DNA of 64,000 nucleotides from Rhizobium sp. Leaf262 (GTDB taxonomy: Bacteria; Pseudomonadota; Alphaproteobacteria; Rhizobiales; Rhizobiaceae). The stretch spans positions 62,912 through 126,911 of the forward strand of contig NZ_LMMM01000007.1 in assembly GCF_001422245.1 (NCBI RefSeq). The letters are read 5' to 3'. Below are positions 33,290-43,177 of this stretch, in pieces (position 1 is the first letter of the stretch; each line of letters opens with the position of its first letter). The notes below the pieces were generated by a model. It had not been told where the DNA came from. It searched no databases and was given only the letters and a program-made list of their open reading frames with translations. Made by a program: the position numbers and the translations under genes.

Positions 33290-34759
33290 TCAGATACCGG
33301 AACCGGCCGAATGATCGAAGAAACGTACGCCGTTGCGTCCGTTTTTCTTGGCCTCGTACATGGCAGCGTCCGCCCTGGCGAGCAGGGCTTCCGGCGTCTC
33401 GCCATCGCTGGGGTAAAAGGCCGTGCCGGAAGAGCAGGTCACCGATATCGAGCCGGTATCGAGCTCGATGGGCTCGGCGGCTCGCTGACGGATGGTTTCC
33501 AGCCGCCGCAGAATGCCTTCCTCATCGTGCTTGGGATTGGAGAAGATAATGGCGAACTCATCGCCACCCAGCCGCACGGCGACATCGGATGCGCGGATAC
33601 AGCTGGATATCCGCTCGGCCAGACTGCGCAGCACCTCATCACCCACCGCGTGGCCGTGCACATCATTGATTTGCTTGAAATTGTCGAGATCGAGATAGGT
33701 GATGGCCACCAGCCGCTGCTCTCGCTTGGCCTCGTGGATTGCCCGGCTGAACTGCGTCCAGAACAGGTTTCTGTTGCAAAGCCCTGTCAAAGGATCGTGG
33801 TGCGCCATGAAATGCACCCGCTCTTCGGCGCGGCGCTGATCGATTGCGATGCCAGCAATGTTGGTCGCCATATCGATGATTTCGATTTCAAGCTGTGAGG
33901 GTGTTCTGACCGTGCCGGAATAGAGCGCGAAGGTGCCAAGCAGAACGCCACCATTGCCGATGATCGGCGTCGACCAGCAGGAGCGCAGGCCATGCAGCAT
34001 GGCCGTCTCGACGAAGTTCTTCCACAGCGGGTCCTGAAACGTGTCGCTGACGTAGACAGCTTCGCGCCGCCACGCAGACGTTCCGCAGGAGCCGACATCC
34101 GGGCCAATTTCGACGCCGTCGATCAGTGACGTATAGCTTTTGGGCAAGGACGGCGCCGCCGCCGTGCGAAGGCGGTTGTGTTCGACAAACAGGATGGAGC
34201 CCGACAGGTTTTCCAGAATGGTCTCGACCGTGCCGAGGATGGCCTCGAGAATCACGTTCAACGGCTTGCCACGAACGATCATCTCCAGAAGCGTCGCGTG
34301 GCTTCGTCTCAGTGTTTCCTGCCATTTGGCTGCGGTGATATCCCTCGATATGCCAGCAATACCGACGATCTCTCCCCGATCGTTGCGAATGGGGATGCGC
34401 GTTCCAGAATACCAGCGCACCTGCCCTTCCTTGCCAGCGACGCGCTGTTCCGCCTCGTAAATGCCTTCACCGGTTTCCAGAATGTGCTGATCGATCTCAT
34501 CCAGCCGCCGCGCAACTTCGGGCGGTGCCATATCGTAGATCGTCAGCCGCCGTCCGCGCAGAAAATCGGGCTCATGGCCGAGACAGGCCAGCGATGCAGG
34601 GTTCATATAGGTATAATAGCCTTCCGAATCCTTCAAAAATACCATCTCGGGTATATTGTCCAAAAGATCGGTCAGGCGGATGTCGGAAACACCGCCACTC
34701 AGAAACTCCGTCGTCAATGCCTGCATGCTCAAAGAACGAGCACCGTTATCTTCACGCAT
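33290..34759 (-). CDS. Diguanylate cyclase with PAS and GAF sensors
   Basis: The 489-residue cytoplasmic protein has a PAS domain (about 28-143, DNIPEMVFLKDSEGYYTYMN), a GAF domain (about 160-310, with LRSCWSTPIIGNGGVLLGTF) and a GGDEF domain (about 318-480). The active site GGDEF (398-402) is intact and the inhibitory RxxD site (RASD, 389-392) stands five residues before it, as in feedback-controlled enzymes. It should make cyclic di-GMP from two GTP in response to a ligand or redox signal. A strong dyad lies about 90 bp upstream. Confidence 0.93.
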   Translation of the reverse strand: MREDNGARSLSMQALTTEFLSGGVSDIRLTDLLDNIPEMVFLKDSEGYYTYMNPASLACLGHEPDFLRGRRLTIYDMAPPEVARRLDEIDQHILETGEGIYEAEQRVAGKEGQVRWYSGTRIPIRNDRGEIVGIAGISRDITAAKWQETLRRSHATLLEMIVRGKPLNVILEAILGTVETILENLSGSILFVEHNRLRTAAAPSLPKSYTSLIDGVEIGPDVGSCGTSAWRREAVYVSDTFQDPLWKNFVETAMLHGLRSCWSTPIIGNGGVLLGTFALYSGTVRTPSQLEIEIIDMATNIAGIAIDQRRAEERVHFMAHHDPLTGLCNRNLFWTQFSRAIHEAKREQRLVAITYLDLDNFKQINDVHGHAVGDEVLRSLAERISSCIRASDVAVRLGGDEFAIIFSNPKHDEEGILRRLETIRQRAAEPIELDTGSISVTCSSGTAFYPSDGETPEALLARADAAMYEAKKNGRNGVRFFDHSAGSGI

Positions 34760-35083
34760 TTCGCAAGAACCTCTAAACTCAAGTTTCCCCGTACATCATT
34801 GATCTTGCATACGGAAGACATACTTCACGGACATAGTCCGGCATAAGTGATGCTAGATAAGAATCACTTATGCTCAATTAAGATGTGCTGAAACACTCTC
34901 TGTAATTGTGAATATATTTATCCCAGAACAATAATTCGACAATATAGCTGATAAATTGAATCAACCCGGAATGCAATCTATAGATGCTTTAGGTTATCAA
35001 AAAATAAAACGCGCCTCAACATTCGTCTTTCGTTTTCCGGGCAACGGCCATAGGTTGCACGTCGACTTACGAAGGGGGTTTTT
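34760..35083. other. A+T-rich intergenic region upstream of two divergent genes
   Basis: The 324 bp between the diguanylate cyclase and GST starts are A+T-rich. I see no gene. They hold the inverted repeat at 34841-34873 and presumably both promoters. Confidence 0.6.
34841..34873. promoter_or_regulatory. 11-bp inverted repeat upstream of the diguanylate cyclase gene
   Basis: GCATAAGTGAT (34841-34851) and ATCACTTATGC (34863-34873) are perfect reverse complements around an 11-nt centre. It lies 82 bp upstream of the ATG at 34759. An operator for an unknown dimeric regulator is the simplest reading; a hairpin in the leader is the alternative. Confidence 0.5.
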
Positions 35084-35743
35084 ATGCTGACGATTTACGG
35101 GGTTTATCGATCGCGTGCCACGCGCACGCTTTGGCTGGCTGGCGAACTGGGGCTAAAATACAAGCATGTGCCTGTCATTCAGGCCAGACGGCTGGCCGAC
35201 CCACTTGCGGCGGACGCCAAGATCAACACGCTGACGCCCTCCTATCTGGCCGTCAACCCGATGGGCACCATTCCCTGTATCGATGACGACGGCATGTTTC
35301 TCTACGAATCCATGGCCATCAACCTTTATCTGGCGCGCAAGCACGGCACCTCGCTGGCACCGGCAGATCTGGCCGAAGACGCGCATATGATGCAATGGTC
35401 TTTCTTCGCGGCAACGGAAATCGAAACCAACGCATTGAAGATTTCCTCCACCGTGGCGGAAGGTCTTGCCTCCAGCGATGCCGGACAGGCGGTGATAGAC
35501 GTGGCGGCGCGAATGTTGCGCAGACCCTTCAAGGTTCTCGATCAGCATCTTTCCGGTGCCGATTACCTGGTGGGCAACCGCTTCAGCGTGGCCGACCTGA
35601 ACGCCGCCGAAGTGGTGAGATACGCTCAGGCCCATACGCCGCTGTTCGATGCCAACCCGTCGGTCAAGGCGTGGCTGGAACGGTGCCAGTCCCGCCCGGC
35701 CTTCAAGGCCATGTGGGCTGCGCGGGACAACGAGGCGGCCTGA
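35084..35743 (+). CDS. Glutathione S-transferase family protein
   Basis: The 219-residue protein has a thioredoxin-like N-terminal domain (residues 1-85, [20 protein letters not shown], then [13 protein letters not shown] and [12 protein letters not shown]) and an all-helical C-terminal domain with the conserved [20 protein letters not shown]. The ES pair (around residue 70) binds the gamma-glutamyl part of glutathione. The substrate is unknown. It lies convergent with the asparaginase gene, and the two stop codons are nearly adjacent. Confidence 0.9.
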   Translation: MLTIYGVYRSRATRTLWLAGELGLKYKHVPVIQARRLADPLAADAKINTLTPSYLAVNPMGTIPCIDDDGMFLYESMAINLYLARKHGTSLAPADLAEDAHMMQWSFFAATEIETNALKISSTVAEGLASSDAGQAVIDVAARMLRRPFKVLDQHLSGADYLVGNRFSVADLNAAEVVRYAQAHTPLFDANPSVKAWLERCQSRPAFKAMWAARDNEAA

Positions 35744-35745
35744 CT

Positions 35746-36750
35746 TCAGTTCAGGATGCCTGTTACCCTGATATCGCCGACATGGATGCCGTTCCAGTTC
35801 TTCATGGAGCGGTTTGCCATGCCAGACAGCGCGCTTTGCTGCGGGCTGTCCTTTTCGACATAGCGCGCCAGTAGCGCTGCGATCATGGCTTCCGCGGCGC
35901 GTGTGGTGCCGTCTTCACATTTCACCGCCATTGCGATGCCTCTTTCCGGCAGGGCAGCGACGAATACGCCTTCCGCACCGGTCTTGGCGAAGATGCGGCC
36001 CGGATCGATCTCCATGAGCCGGGTGCAGGTGCGGCCCGTTCCCGCCACGTAAAAGGGCTCGGCCATGCAGGCATCGATCAGGCGGCGGGATGCTTTGGCC
36101 CGACCTGCCTCAAGCCCCTGCCCCGTCGCCATTTTCGCAAAGCCATGCGCCAGATTTTTTAGCGGTACGGCATAATTGGGAATGGAGCAGCCGTCTGTGC
36201 CGCAATTATCATGGCCAAGCGCCGTGCCAGTCAGGCCCTCCATGGTAGCGCGGATGTCCTGCTGCAGCGGGTGGTCATAACCGACATAGCCCTTCGGGTC
36301 GGTGCCCGTATGAACACAGGCGCAAACAAAGCCGGAATGCTTGCCGGAGCAGTTGTTGTGCAGCGCCGTTGGCTTGTCCATCGTGCGAGCTTGGTGGATG
36401 AGGCTTTTCTGATCCAGCGACCAGTGCGCTCCACATTCCAGCGTCTCGACATCTCTGCCCGCCTTGGCCAGCAGGGCTGCGGCAAGCGCAACATGGGCAT
36501 CTTCACCCGAATGGGACGCACAGGCGAAAGCCAGTTCGCGATTGCCAAAACCATAGGCATCCGCAGCACCGCTTTCCACCAGCGGCAGCGCCTGCATGGC
36601 CTTGCAGGCGGAGCGCGGGAACACGCCACCTTCGATATCGCCTGCCGAAAACAGGACATCGCCATCACCATCAATCACCACGGCCATACCGCGATGGCGG
36701 CTTTCAACGAGATGTCCTCTGGTGACTTCGACGGTAACGGGGTTGTGCAT
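35746..36750 (-). CDS. L-asparaginase of the rhizobial (type II / class 3) family
   Basis: The 334-residue protein matches the Rhizobium etli-type asparaginases, which are unrelated to the E. coli enzymes and resemble serine-beta-lactamase-type folds. The SACK motif (about 48-51, FPRSACKAMQ), the HSGEDAH block, NNCSGKHSGF and the CGTDGCSIPNYAVPL block are all present; S48/K51 form the catalytic pair in the characterised homologues. It hydrolyses asparagine to aspartate and ammonia. The start MHNPVTVEVTRGHLVESRH fits the family. Confidence 0.88.
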   Translation of the reverse strand: MHNPVTVEVTRGHLVESRHRGMAVVIDGDGDVLFSAGDIEGGVFPRSACKAMQALPLVESGAADAYGFGNRELAFACASHSGEDAHVALAAALLAKAGRDVETLECGAHWSLDQKSLIHQARTMDKPTALHNNCSGKHSGFVCACVHTGTDPKGYVGYDHPLQQDIRATMEGLTGTALGHDNCGTDGCSIPNYAVPLKNLAHGFAKMATGQGLEAGRAKASRRLIDACMAEPFYVAGTGRTCTRLMEIDPGRIFAKTGAEGVFVAALPERGIAMAVKCEDGTTRAAEAMIAALLARYVEKDSPQQSALSGMANRSMKNWNGIHVGDIRVTGILN

Positions 36751-36805
36751 GGGTCGGCCTCAAAAAATACGGAATTGAGATCATTTTATCGGACTTCTTT
36801 GATCG

Positions 36806-37603
36806 ATGCACGAGGACCCGTCGTTGAAAGTCGCCAAACGGATGCTGCTTGCCTTTTTCCTCATCTTTCTTCTTCCTGCGCTGGCGTCCGCCGGCCTTTG
36901 GGCCATGAAGGATCATCCCACCGGGTATCGCAACGCCCGCTGGTCATCGGCAGGCATTCTGCCCGAGGCACCCGCAGACAAGCCTGCTGCGATCTACGTC
37001 TATTCCGCAATGACCGGCGGCTTCAAAGGTTCGATTGCCAGTCATGCCTGGATCGTGATGAAGGAAAAGAATGCGAACAGTTACGAGCGCTACGACAAGG
37101 TTGGCTGGGGTACGCCTATTCGCCGCAACGCCTATGCGCCGGATGCCTATTGGTACTCCAACATGCCGCGCCTTGTAGTGGAGCTACACGGCGAAGAGGC
37201 CGAACGGCTTATCCCCAAAATGCAGAAAGCCATTGCCGATTATCCCTATGGCAAGGCAGGCGGCTACCGCATCTATCCCGGCCCCAACTCCAACACCTTC
37301 GTGGCCCATGTGCTTCGCAGCGTTCCGGAACTTGGCGTGGTGCTGCCGCCGGATGCTGTGGGTCGGGACTATCTGCCCAATGGCAAATTCATTCATGTCG
37401 CCGATGACTGGAGGGACATCAGCCTGTCGCTCGGCGGCTTCTTCGGCGTGTCCGCGGGCCAGCGCAGTGGGCTGGAAATCAATGTTTTCGGGCTGGTCGC
37501 TGGTATCGACGTCATGAACCCCGGCATCAAGATCCCGGGGCTGGGTTATTTCGGCGTCAATTCCTTCGAGCCTGCGCCACAGAGACAGCCGACCAGCGCT
37601 TGA
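36806..37603 (+). CDS. DUF3750 protein, membrane-anchored
   Basis: The 265-residue protein has an N-terminal hydrophobic helix (about 11-33, MLLAFFLIFLLPALASAGLW) and a periplasmic DUF3750 domain: YVYSAMTGGFKGSIASHAWIV, then KVGWGTPIRRNAYAPDAYWY, then YPGPNSNTFVAHVLRS. The histidine in ASHAWIV and the NSNTFV block recall an NlpC/P60-like fold but I cannot prove this. Function is unknown. It is convergent with the ClC gene, whose stop lies 2 bp away. Confidence 0.85.
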   Translation: MHEDPSLKVAKRMLLAFFLIFLLPALASAGLWAMKDHPTGYRNARWSSAGILPEAPADKPAAIYVYSAMTGGFKGSIASHAWIVMKEKNANSYERYDKVGWGTPIRRNAYAPDAYWYSNMPRLVVELHGEEAERLIPKMQKAIADYPYGKAGGYRIYPGPNSNTFVAHVLRSVPELGVVLPPDAVGRDYLPNGKFIHVADDWRDISLSLGGFFGVSAGQRSGLEINVFGLVAGIDVMNPGIKIPGLGYFGVNSFEPAPQRQPTSA

Positions 37604-37605
37604 AC

Positions 37606-38958
37606 TCAAGCACTTCCATGTTCCGGCGGGTGTGTCGCGCGCCGTGTACGGATGACGTTGGCGATAAATACCCGCGCCATGCCATGATAGAACTGCTCCG
37701 GCATGATGATGCGCGAGGTGAGATAGCCCAGCATCGAAGCGGCCATGATGGGGATCATGCAGCGGTGATTTCCCGTCATTTCCAGAATGATGACGAAGGT
37801 CGTCATCGGTGCCTGCGTCACGCCGGAGAAATATCCCGCCATGCCGAGGATGGCACCAAGGCCAATGCTGGCACCAATCATATCCGCCACCGTGCTGCCG
37901 AGTGCGGTGCCGACCGAGAGCGACGGTGCGAAAAAGCCGCCCGGTATGCCAGACAGCATCGCCATGAAGGTCGCCAGCAGTTTTTCGATAAAGAAAATGG
38001 CGGGAGCGGCGTGTCCTTCAATGGCGGCGCGGGCCTGTTCGTAACCCGTGCCGTAGGTCGTACCACCAGAGACGATGCCGATAATGGCAGACAAGAGACC
38101 GCAAATTGCGGCCACGATCAACAGCCGTTTCAGCGGCATCACATGGCTCCAGCGGCGAATGCGCGCCATGATTTTTACGGCTGTGGAACTGAACAGCGCA
38201 CCCAGCACGCCGCCAACGAGACCGCAGATTAACACAAGCAGCCAATCGATTGCAGTGGTCGCCATCACGGCGCTGGTGCCGAAATAATTGTAGCTACCCA
38301 CAAGCCCAATCGATGACAGACCGGCCAGAATGACGGCTGTCAGCACGATACCGTTGGTGCGGGTTTCATAGGCTTTGCCCATCTCCTCGATGGCAAAGAC
38401 GATACCGGCCAAAGGTGTGTTAAAAGCCGCCGCGATGCCCGCCGCAGAACCCGCCAAGATAAGGCCCCTCGCCTGCGCCATGCCGCCCCAGCGCGCGGCC
38501 TGAAGCATGATTGACGCGCCCACCTGGACGGTCGGCCCCTCACGGCCAATCGACGCCCCGGAGAGCAGGCCCGCGATCGTCAGCACGATCTTGCCGAAGG
38601 CCAGCTTCAGCGACAGCAGGCGGGATCGATCCTCGTCATCATGGAAGTGGCGAGCCGCAATGGCCTGCGGTATGCCGCTGCCTTGCGCATTGGGAAAATA
38701 GGAAAATGCAAGCCACGCACAGAGCATGAAGCCCAAAGGGCTGATCACCAGCGGCAGCAGATAGCTATATTGCCCGGACGAGACTGCCGCTGAAAAGAGA
38801 TGCTGGGCATGATCCGCCAATATGGCAAACACGACACTGACGACACCGACGGCCAGTGCACCGAGCCAGAAGACGGCACGCGGTTTCCAGATACGCCACG
38901 ATCCCCACACGACACGGGTACGACGCAGCATTTTCAGCTTTTTGGACTTGGCAGGCAT
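37606..38958 (-). CDS. ClC-family chloride channel / H+:Cl- antiporter
   Basis: The 450-residue protein has about ten or more membrane helices and all three ion-pathway motifs: GSGIP (93-97), GREGP (138-142) with the gating E140, and GGFFAPSL later. ClC proteins move chloride with or without counter-moving protons; in bacteria this aids extreme acid resistance. I used ATG 38958 because a longer TTG frame from 39054 has no ribosome site. It is divergent from a toxin-antitoxin operon at 39109. Confidence 0.92.
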   Translation of the reverse strand: MPAKSKKLKMLRRTRVVWGSWRIWKPRAVFWLGALAVGVVSVVFAILADHAQHLFSAAVSSGQYSYLLPLVISPLGFMLCAWLAFSYFPNAQGSGIPQAIAARHFHDDEDRSRLLSLKLAFGKIVLTIAGLLSGASIGREGPTVQVGASIMLQAARWGGMAQARGLILAGSAAGIAAAFNTPLAGIVFAIEEMGKAYETRTNGIVLTAVILAGLSSIGLVGSYNYFGTSAVMATTAIDWLLVLICGLVGGVLGALFSSTAVKIMARIRRWSHVMPLKRLLIVAAICGLLSAIIGIVSGGTTYGTGYEQARAAIEGHAAPAIFFIEKLLATFMAMLSGIPGGFFAPSLSVGTALGSTVADMIGASIGLGAILGMAGYFSGVTQAPMTTFVIILEMTGNHRCMIPIMAASMLGYLTSRIIMPEQFYHGMARVFIANVIRTRRATHPPEHGSA

Positions 38959-39047
38959 GATGATCCAGACATTTTGAGGTGGGAATTTGACATGTGTCAG
39001 GAGACCCCCGTTATCGACCCGCGCGGCATCGATTTCAACCGCGTCTT

Positions 39048-39098
39048 TTGACAATTGGTCAGAAAAGGAGCAGGATTGCGCATCGCAATTGCAATGCG
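39048..39098 (+). promoter_or_regulatory. Promoter and palindromic operator of the YlcI/ParE-like operon
   Basis: A TTGACA box stands at 39048-39053. A near-perfect 20-bp palindrome, CGCATCGCAATTGCAATGCG at 39079-39098 with one mismatched pair, lies about 25 bp further down, covering the expected start of transcription. It ends 10 bp before the antitoxin ATG. Autorepression by the antitoxin or toxin-antitoxin complex is the likely use. Confidence 0.5.
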
Positions 39099-39108
39099 GA
39101 GATTGTCT

Positions 39109-39393
39109 ATGAGCCGACCCTTAAAAACTGCCACACTGCCTTCTCTACGCGTTGAGCCGGAATTTCGCGACAAGGCGGAAAGCGTTTTGAAGGACGGCGA
39201 AACGCTTTCCGCATTCATGGAAGAAGCCGTTCGCAAGCAGGTGGAAATTCGCAAATCGCAGGCGGAGTTTATCGCGCGTGGGATTGCGTCGTTGGAAGAA
39301 TCACAACGGACGGGAATTTATTATTCAGCAGATGAAGTTCATGCGGAGCTGCGGGCAATGCTTGCGGCTAAAAAGGCAGAGCTTGGCCGTTGA
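39109..39393 (+). CDS. Antitoxin, YlcI/YnfO-like ribbon-helix-helix protein
   Basis: The 94-residue protein has an N-terminal beta strand and helices consistent with a ribbon-helix-helix DNA-binding domain (LKTATLPSLRVEPEFRDKAE and SVLKDGETLSAFMEEAVRKQ), then a charged helical toxin-binding tail (residues about 57-94). It is followed by a ParE-like gene with 4-nt overlap. The antitoxin binds and neutralises that toxin and probably the operator at 39079-39098. Start ATG 39109 is preferred; an upstream in-frame start at 39055 is not. Confidence 0.82.
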   Translation: MSRPLKTATLPSLRVEPEFRDKAESVLKDGETLSAFMEEAVRKQVEIRKSQAEFIARGIASLEESQRTGIYYSADEVHAELRAMLAAKKAELGR

Positions 39394-39689
39394 GTTTCAA
39401 TCTTCGATATACGATTTCCGCCAGAGGCGACATTACGCGGCTCTATCAATTTCTTCTGGAAAAGGATTTCCCGACGGCAGAAAAAGCCCTCGATAAAATC
39501 ATCGGCACGATAGAGAACCTCAAGGAATTCCCTTTTGCGACACGCAAAATCGCTGGCGACAACGGACGACGCAGAGAACTTTTGATACCTTTTGGCTCAT
39601 CAGGCTATATTGCCCTTATCGAAATCGAGGACGCAGAAACCGTCTCCATCCTCGCCATCCGCCACCAGCGCGAAGACGATTACCACTGA
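39390..39689 (+). CDS. RelE/ParE-family toxin
   Basis: The 99-residue protein has the RelE/ParE fold pattern: NLRYTISARGDITRLYQFLL, then KIIGTIENLKEFPFATRKIA, and a C-terminal VSILAIRHQREDDYH strand. ParE toxins inhibit gyrase; RelE toxins cut mRNA on the ribosome. The sequence alone favours ParE because of the RHQREDDYH ending. It starts at TTG 39390, within the antitoxin stop codon, showing translational coupling. Confidence 0.85.
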   Translation: MSFNLRYTISARGDITRLYQFLLEKDFPTAEKALDKIIGTIENLKEFPFATRKIAGDNGRRRELLIPFGSSGYIALIEIEDAETVSILAIRHQREDDYH

Positions 39690-39692
39690 TCT

Positions 39693-41345
39693 CTATCGAT
39701 CACTCACCGCCGCGCGCGGGTTGACCCAGGGCTCCTGATTGGAACGCGGCAGTGGCTGTCTGCCCAGAATATGGTCCGATGCCTTTTCTCCCGTCATGAT
39801 CGAGGGGCCGTTGAGGTTGCCGTAGGTGACGTGCGGGAAGATCGAGCTATCTGCGACACGCAGTCCTTCCACGCCGATGACGCGGCATTCAGGATCGACC
39901 ACCGCCATCGGGTCGCTGCGGTCGCCCATTTTGCAGGTGCCGCAGGGGTGATAGGCGCTTTCCAGGTGTTCGCGCAGGAATGCGTTGATGTCTTCATCCG
40001 ATTGAATGCCCTCGCCCGGCTGTATCTCGGGGCCGCGATAATCGTCAAAAGCTTTCTGACTGAAGATTTCCCGAGTCAGGCGCACGCAATGGCGGAACTT
40101 TTCCCAGTCTTCGGCGTGGCTCATATAGTTGAAACGGATGACAGGATCGTCCTTCGGATCGGAGGAGCGTAGCGTGACATTGCCGCGCGACTTCGACAGG
40201 TTGAAGCCGACATGGACTTGAAACCCATGGCTTTTCGCTGCCGCCTTGCCATCATAGGAAATGGCGACGGGCAGGAAATGGAACTGGATATCCGGTTGTT
40301 TGAGGCCCGGTTCAGACCGCAGAAAGGCGCAGGCCTCGAACTGGTTGGAAGCACCCAGCCCGCCCTTCGTCACCAGCCATTGCGCACCGGCTACACCCTG
40401 CCAGAACCAGGGCAACCACGAATAAAGCGACACTGGCTTGGTAGAAACCTGCTGGAAATAGAATTCCATATGGTCCTGAAGATTGGCCCCGACGCCGGGG
40501 CGGTCAGCGATGACCTCGATGCCCATGGCGGCCAAATGCTGGGCGGGACCGATGCCCGAGAGCATCAACAGCTTGGGGGAGTTGAAGGATGAGGCCGAGA
40601 CGATAACCTCACGGTTGGCGCGGATGATCTCCACCCCGCCCCGGCGCTCGATCTCGACACCCATGGCGCGGCCGTTTTCGATGACGATCTTGCGCGCGAA
40701 GCCCTGCACCAGAGAGACGTTCGGTCGTTTCAGCGCGGGGCGAAGATAGGCATTGGCGGCAGACCAGCGGCGACCGTTATGAATGGTCTGTTCCATCAGG
40801 CCGAAGCCTTCCTGCTTGGAGCCGTTATAGTCATCTGTCAGCTCGAAACCTGCCTGTGAACCGGCCTTGACGAAAGCGTGGAACAGCGGGTTCGTCACCG
40901 GTCCGCGCTGAACATGCAGCGGCCCGTCCGTGCCGCGCCAGCCCTCCTCGCCGCCATGGCTGGTTTCCATGCGCTTGTAATAGGGCAGCACATCCGCGTA
41001 GGCCCAGCCATGCGCGCCAAGCTCTTCCCACCGATTGAAATCCTCCGCATGGCCGCGAACGTAAACGAGCCCATTGATGGAAGACGACCCGCCAATGACC
41101 TTGCCGCGTGGCGCGGTGATACGGCGATTGTTGAGGTTCGGCTCCGGCTCTGAGTGGTAGCCCCAATTGTAGCGCTTCATGCTCATCGGCCACGCAAGGG
41201 CGGCAGGCATCTGGATGAAGGGACCGAAATCGGAACCACCTGCCTCGATGACGATGACGGAATATTTACCGTCTTCCGACAGGCGATAGGCCATGGCAGA
41301 GCCTGCGGAACCCGAACCGACGATGACGAAATCTGCTTGTTGCAT
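39693..41345 (-). CDS. betA: Choline dehydrogenase, GMC oxidoreductase
   Basis: The 550-residue FAD enzyme has the dinucleotide motif VGSGSAGS (9-16) and GMC signature 1 with [18 protein letters not shown]. The catalytic H466 is in [12 protein letters not shown] and N512 is in YGNLNGPS. It oxidises choline to betaine aldehyde at the inner membrane, feeding electrons to the respiratory chain. BetB then makes glycine betaine, an osmoprotectant and nutrient. It is the third gene of betIBA, but it is separated from betB by 352 bp of repeats. Confidence 0.94.
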   Translation of the reverse strand: MQQADFVIVGSGSAGSAMAYRLSEDGKYSVIVIEAGGSDFGPFIQMPAALAWPMSMKRYNWGYHSEPEPNLNNRRITAPRGKVIGGSSSINGLVYVRGHAEDFNRWEELGAHGWAYADVLPYYKRMETSHGGEEGWRGTDGPLHVQRGPVTNPLFHAFVKAGSQAGFELTDDYNGSKQEGFGLMEQTIHNGRRWSAANAYLRPALKRPNVSLVQGFARKIVIENGRAMGVEIERRGGVEIIRANREVIVSASSFNSPKLLMLSGIGPAQHLAAMGIEVIADRPGVGANLQDHMEFYFQQVSTKPVSLYSWLPWFWQGVAGAQWLVTKGGLGASNQFEACAFLRSEPGLKQPDIQFHFLPVAISYDGKAAAKSHGFQVHVGFNLSKSRGNVTLRSSDPKDDPVIRFNYMSHAEDWEKFRHCVRLTREIFSQKAFDDYRGPEIQPGEGIQSDEDINAFLREHLESAYHPCGTCKMGDRSDPMAVVDPECRVIGVEGLRVADSSIFPHVTYGNLNGPSIMTGEKASDHILGRQPLPRSNQEPWVNPRAAVSDR

Positions 41346-41697
41346 TGTGGTTGCTCTTTGCTGTGGCCACCTCGTCCTTCGAGGCCCGTTTCACGGGCAC
41401 CTCAGGATGAGGTGGAGAGAGGTTGTGCATTTATTTCGTTTACGAACGTGCGCTGCTGAAGGGTGCCTGAGGCCGAGACGCCTACTCTCATCCTCATCCT
41501 GAGGTGCCCGTGAAACGAGCCTCGAAAAATGAGGTGGAGCGACGTTGCATTGTCTGGTTGAAAACATGCGTTGCTGTGGAATGCCGGAGGGCGAAACGCG
41601 TGCTCTCATCCTCATCCTGAGGCGCCCGTGAAACGGGCCTCGAAGGACGAGGATGAGCCACTGATCCCGATACTCCCTTAGCAGGGGAGCGCACGGA
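41346..41697. other. Repeat-filled gap between betA and betB
   Basis: There is no gene in these 352 bp. Almost the whole stretch is taken by the tandem and inverted repeats described at 41370-41660. I see no clear extra promoter. Confidence 0.7.
41370..41660. repeat. Degenerate tandem and inverted repeats in the bet operon
   Basis: Three copies of a roughly 50-bp palindromic unit are present. Unit A (41370-41417) begins CACCTCGTCCTTCGAGGCCC. Units B (41485-41537) and C (41603-41655) are the reverse complement, with CTCATCCTCATCCTGAGG and CCCGTGAAACGGGCCTCGAA. B and C are spaced by 118 bp, and their flanking spacers (GTGGAG.GA..TTG.CATT) are also similar, so a unit of about 120 bp seems to have been duplicated and then diverged. 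Confidence 0.75.
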
Positions 41698-43167
41698 TTA
41701 GTAAGGCGCATCCACCTTCCCCGTCGCCACATAAACCGTCTTCAACTCGCTATAGTGGTTAAGCGCCGCCGCTGAATTCTCCCGCCCGAACCCGGACTGT
41801 TTCGACCCACCAAACGGCATCTCCACCGGGCACAAATTATAGGTGTTGATCCACAGCGTCCCCGCCTCCAGCTGGTCCACCACGCGGTGCGCGCGGTTGA
41901 TATCTGCGGTGAAAACGCCGCCTGCGAGGCCGAATTCGGTGGCATTGGCGCGGGCGATGACTTCGTCCTCGTGGTCGAAGTCCAGCACGCACATGACCGG
42001 CCCAAAGATTTCCTCGCGGGCGATGGTCATGCCATCGGTCACGTCGGCAAACACGGTCGGTTGCACATAGGCGCCCTCACCCGCAACGTGGTTGGGAATA
42101 CCGCCGCCCGTGATGAGGGTCGCGCCTTCGGCTTTGCCCTTCTCGATATAGGCCAGAACCCTCGCCTGCTGCGCCTTGGAGACCAGCGGGCCGATCTGGG
42201 TTGCCTCATCCATGGGATCGCCGATCACCATCGCATCGGTGCGGGCTTTGAGATTGTCGAGGAAACGCTGCTTTGCGCCGCGCTGGACGAAAACGCGGGT
42301 GCCGTTGGAGCAGACCTGGCCGGAGGAGTAGAAATTGCCCAGCATCGCCCCGCCGACAGCACTTTCGATATCGGCATCATCAAAGACGATCAGCGGAGAC
42401 TTGCCGCCGAGTTCCATGGTGACGTGTTTCAGATGACCGGCAGCGGCAGCGGCCACCTTGCGGCCTGTCGGCACGGAGCCGGTGAGCGAGACCTTGGCCA
42501 CATCCGGGTGTTCTACCAGCAGCGGGCCAGTCGTGCGGTCGCCCTGAATAACGTTAAAGAGACCCTTGGGAAGCCCGGCCTCCACCAGAATTTCGGCGAT
42601 CTTCAAGGCACCGAGCGGCGTGTTTTCCGAAGGTTTGAAAACCATGGCGTTGCCCGCGACCAGCGCAGGAGCAGCCTTCCAGCAGGCGATCTGCTGCGGA
42701 TAGTTCCACGCCCCGATACCCACGCAAACTCCCAGCGGCACGCGTTTGGTGTAAGCAAAATCGCCGCCGAGCGGAATGTAATCACCGTTCAGGGCCGAGG
42801 GCGCAATGCCGCCGAAGAATTCGAAAGCGTCCGCGCCGGAGGTGGAATCGGCCACGATGGTTTCCTGAATGGGTTTGCCCGTATCCAGCGTTTCCAGCTC
42901 CGAAAGCGCGCGGTTGCGCTCGCGGATGAGATCGGCGGCGCGACGAAGAATGCGACCGCGCGCTGTGGGGCTCATCGCTGCCCATTCCTTCTGCGCCTTC
43001 TTGGCGGAAGCAATGGCGCGCTCCACGATTGCAGGCGTGGCGGCGTGCAGCCTTGCAACGACTTCACCGGTGGCCGGATAGATGCTTTCGAAGACCGTGC
43101 CTTCAGTATCCTCGACGTAATCGCCATTGATGAAATGGGAGGCTTTTGGCTGGGCTTTCAATGTCAT
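41698..43167 (-). CDS. betB: Betaine aldehyde dehydrogenase
   Basis: The 489-residue aldehyde dehydrogenase has catalytic C286 (SGQVCSNGT) and E252 ([10 protein letters not shown]), the fold motif [13 protein letters not shown], and the family start [11 protein letters not shown]. It oxidises betaine aldehyde to glycine betaine with NAD(P)+. It lies 10 bp downstream of betI on the same strand, so the two are co-transcribed and repressed by BetI when choline is absent. Confidence 0.95.
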   Translation of the reverse strand: MTLKAQPKASHFINGDYVEDTEGTVFESIYPATGEVVARLHAATPAIVERAIASAKKAQKEWAAMSPTARGRILRRAADLIRERNRALSELETLDTGKPIQETIVADSTSGADAFEFFGGIAPSALNGDYIPLGGDFAYTKRVPLGVCVGIGAWNYPQQIACWKAAPALVAGNAMVFKPSENTPLGALKIAEILVEAGLPKGLFNVIQGDRTTGPLLVEHPDVAKVSLTGSVPTGRKVAAAAAGHLKHVTMELGGKSPLIVFDDADIESAVGGAMLGNFYSSGQVCSNGTRVFVQRGAKQRFLDNLKARTDAMVIGDPMDEATQIGPLVSKAQQARVLAYIEKGKAEGATLITGGGIPNHVAGEGAYVQPTVFADVTDGMTIAREEIFGPVMCVLDFDHEDEVIARANATEFGLAGGVFTADINRAHRVVDQLEAGTLWINTYNLCPVEMPFGGSKQSGFGRENSAAALNHYSELKTVYVATGKVDAPY

Positions 43168-43177
43168 CTAAAGGTCC

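Noticed and set aside
36211-37407. 398-codon plus-strand frame across the asparaginase and DUF3750 genes
   Set aside because: It spans two real genes in a different frame and reads as low-complexity arginine- and serine-rich sequence.
41370-41660. CRISPR-like array in the betA-betB gap
   Set aside because: There are only three units, one inverted, the spacers are similar to each other, and no cas genes are near.
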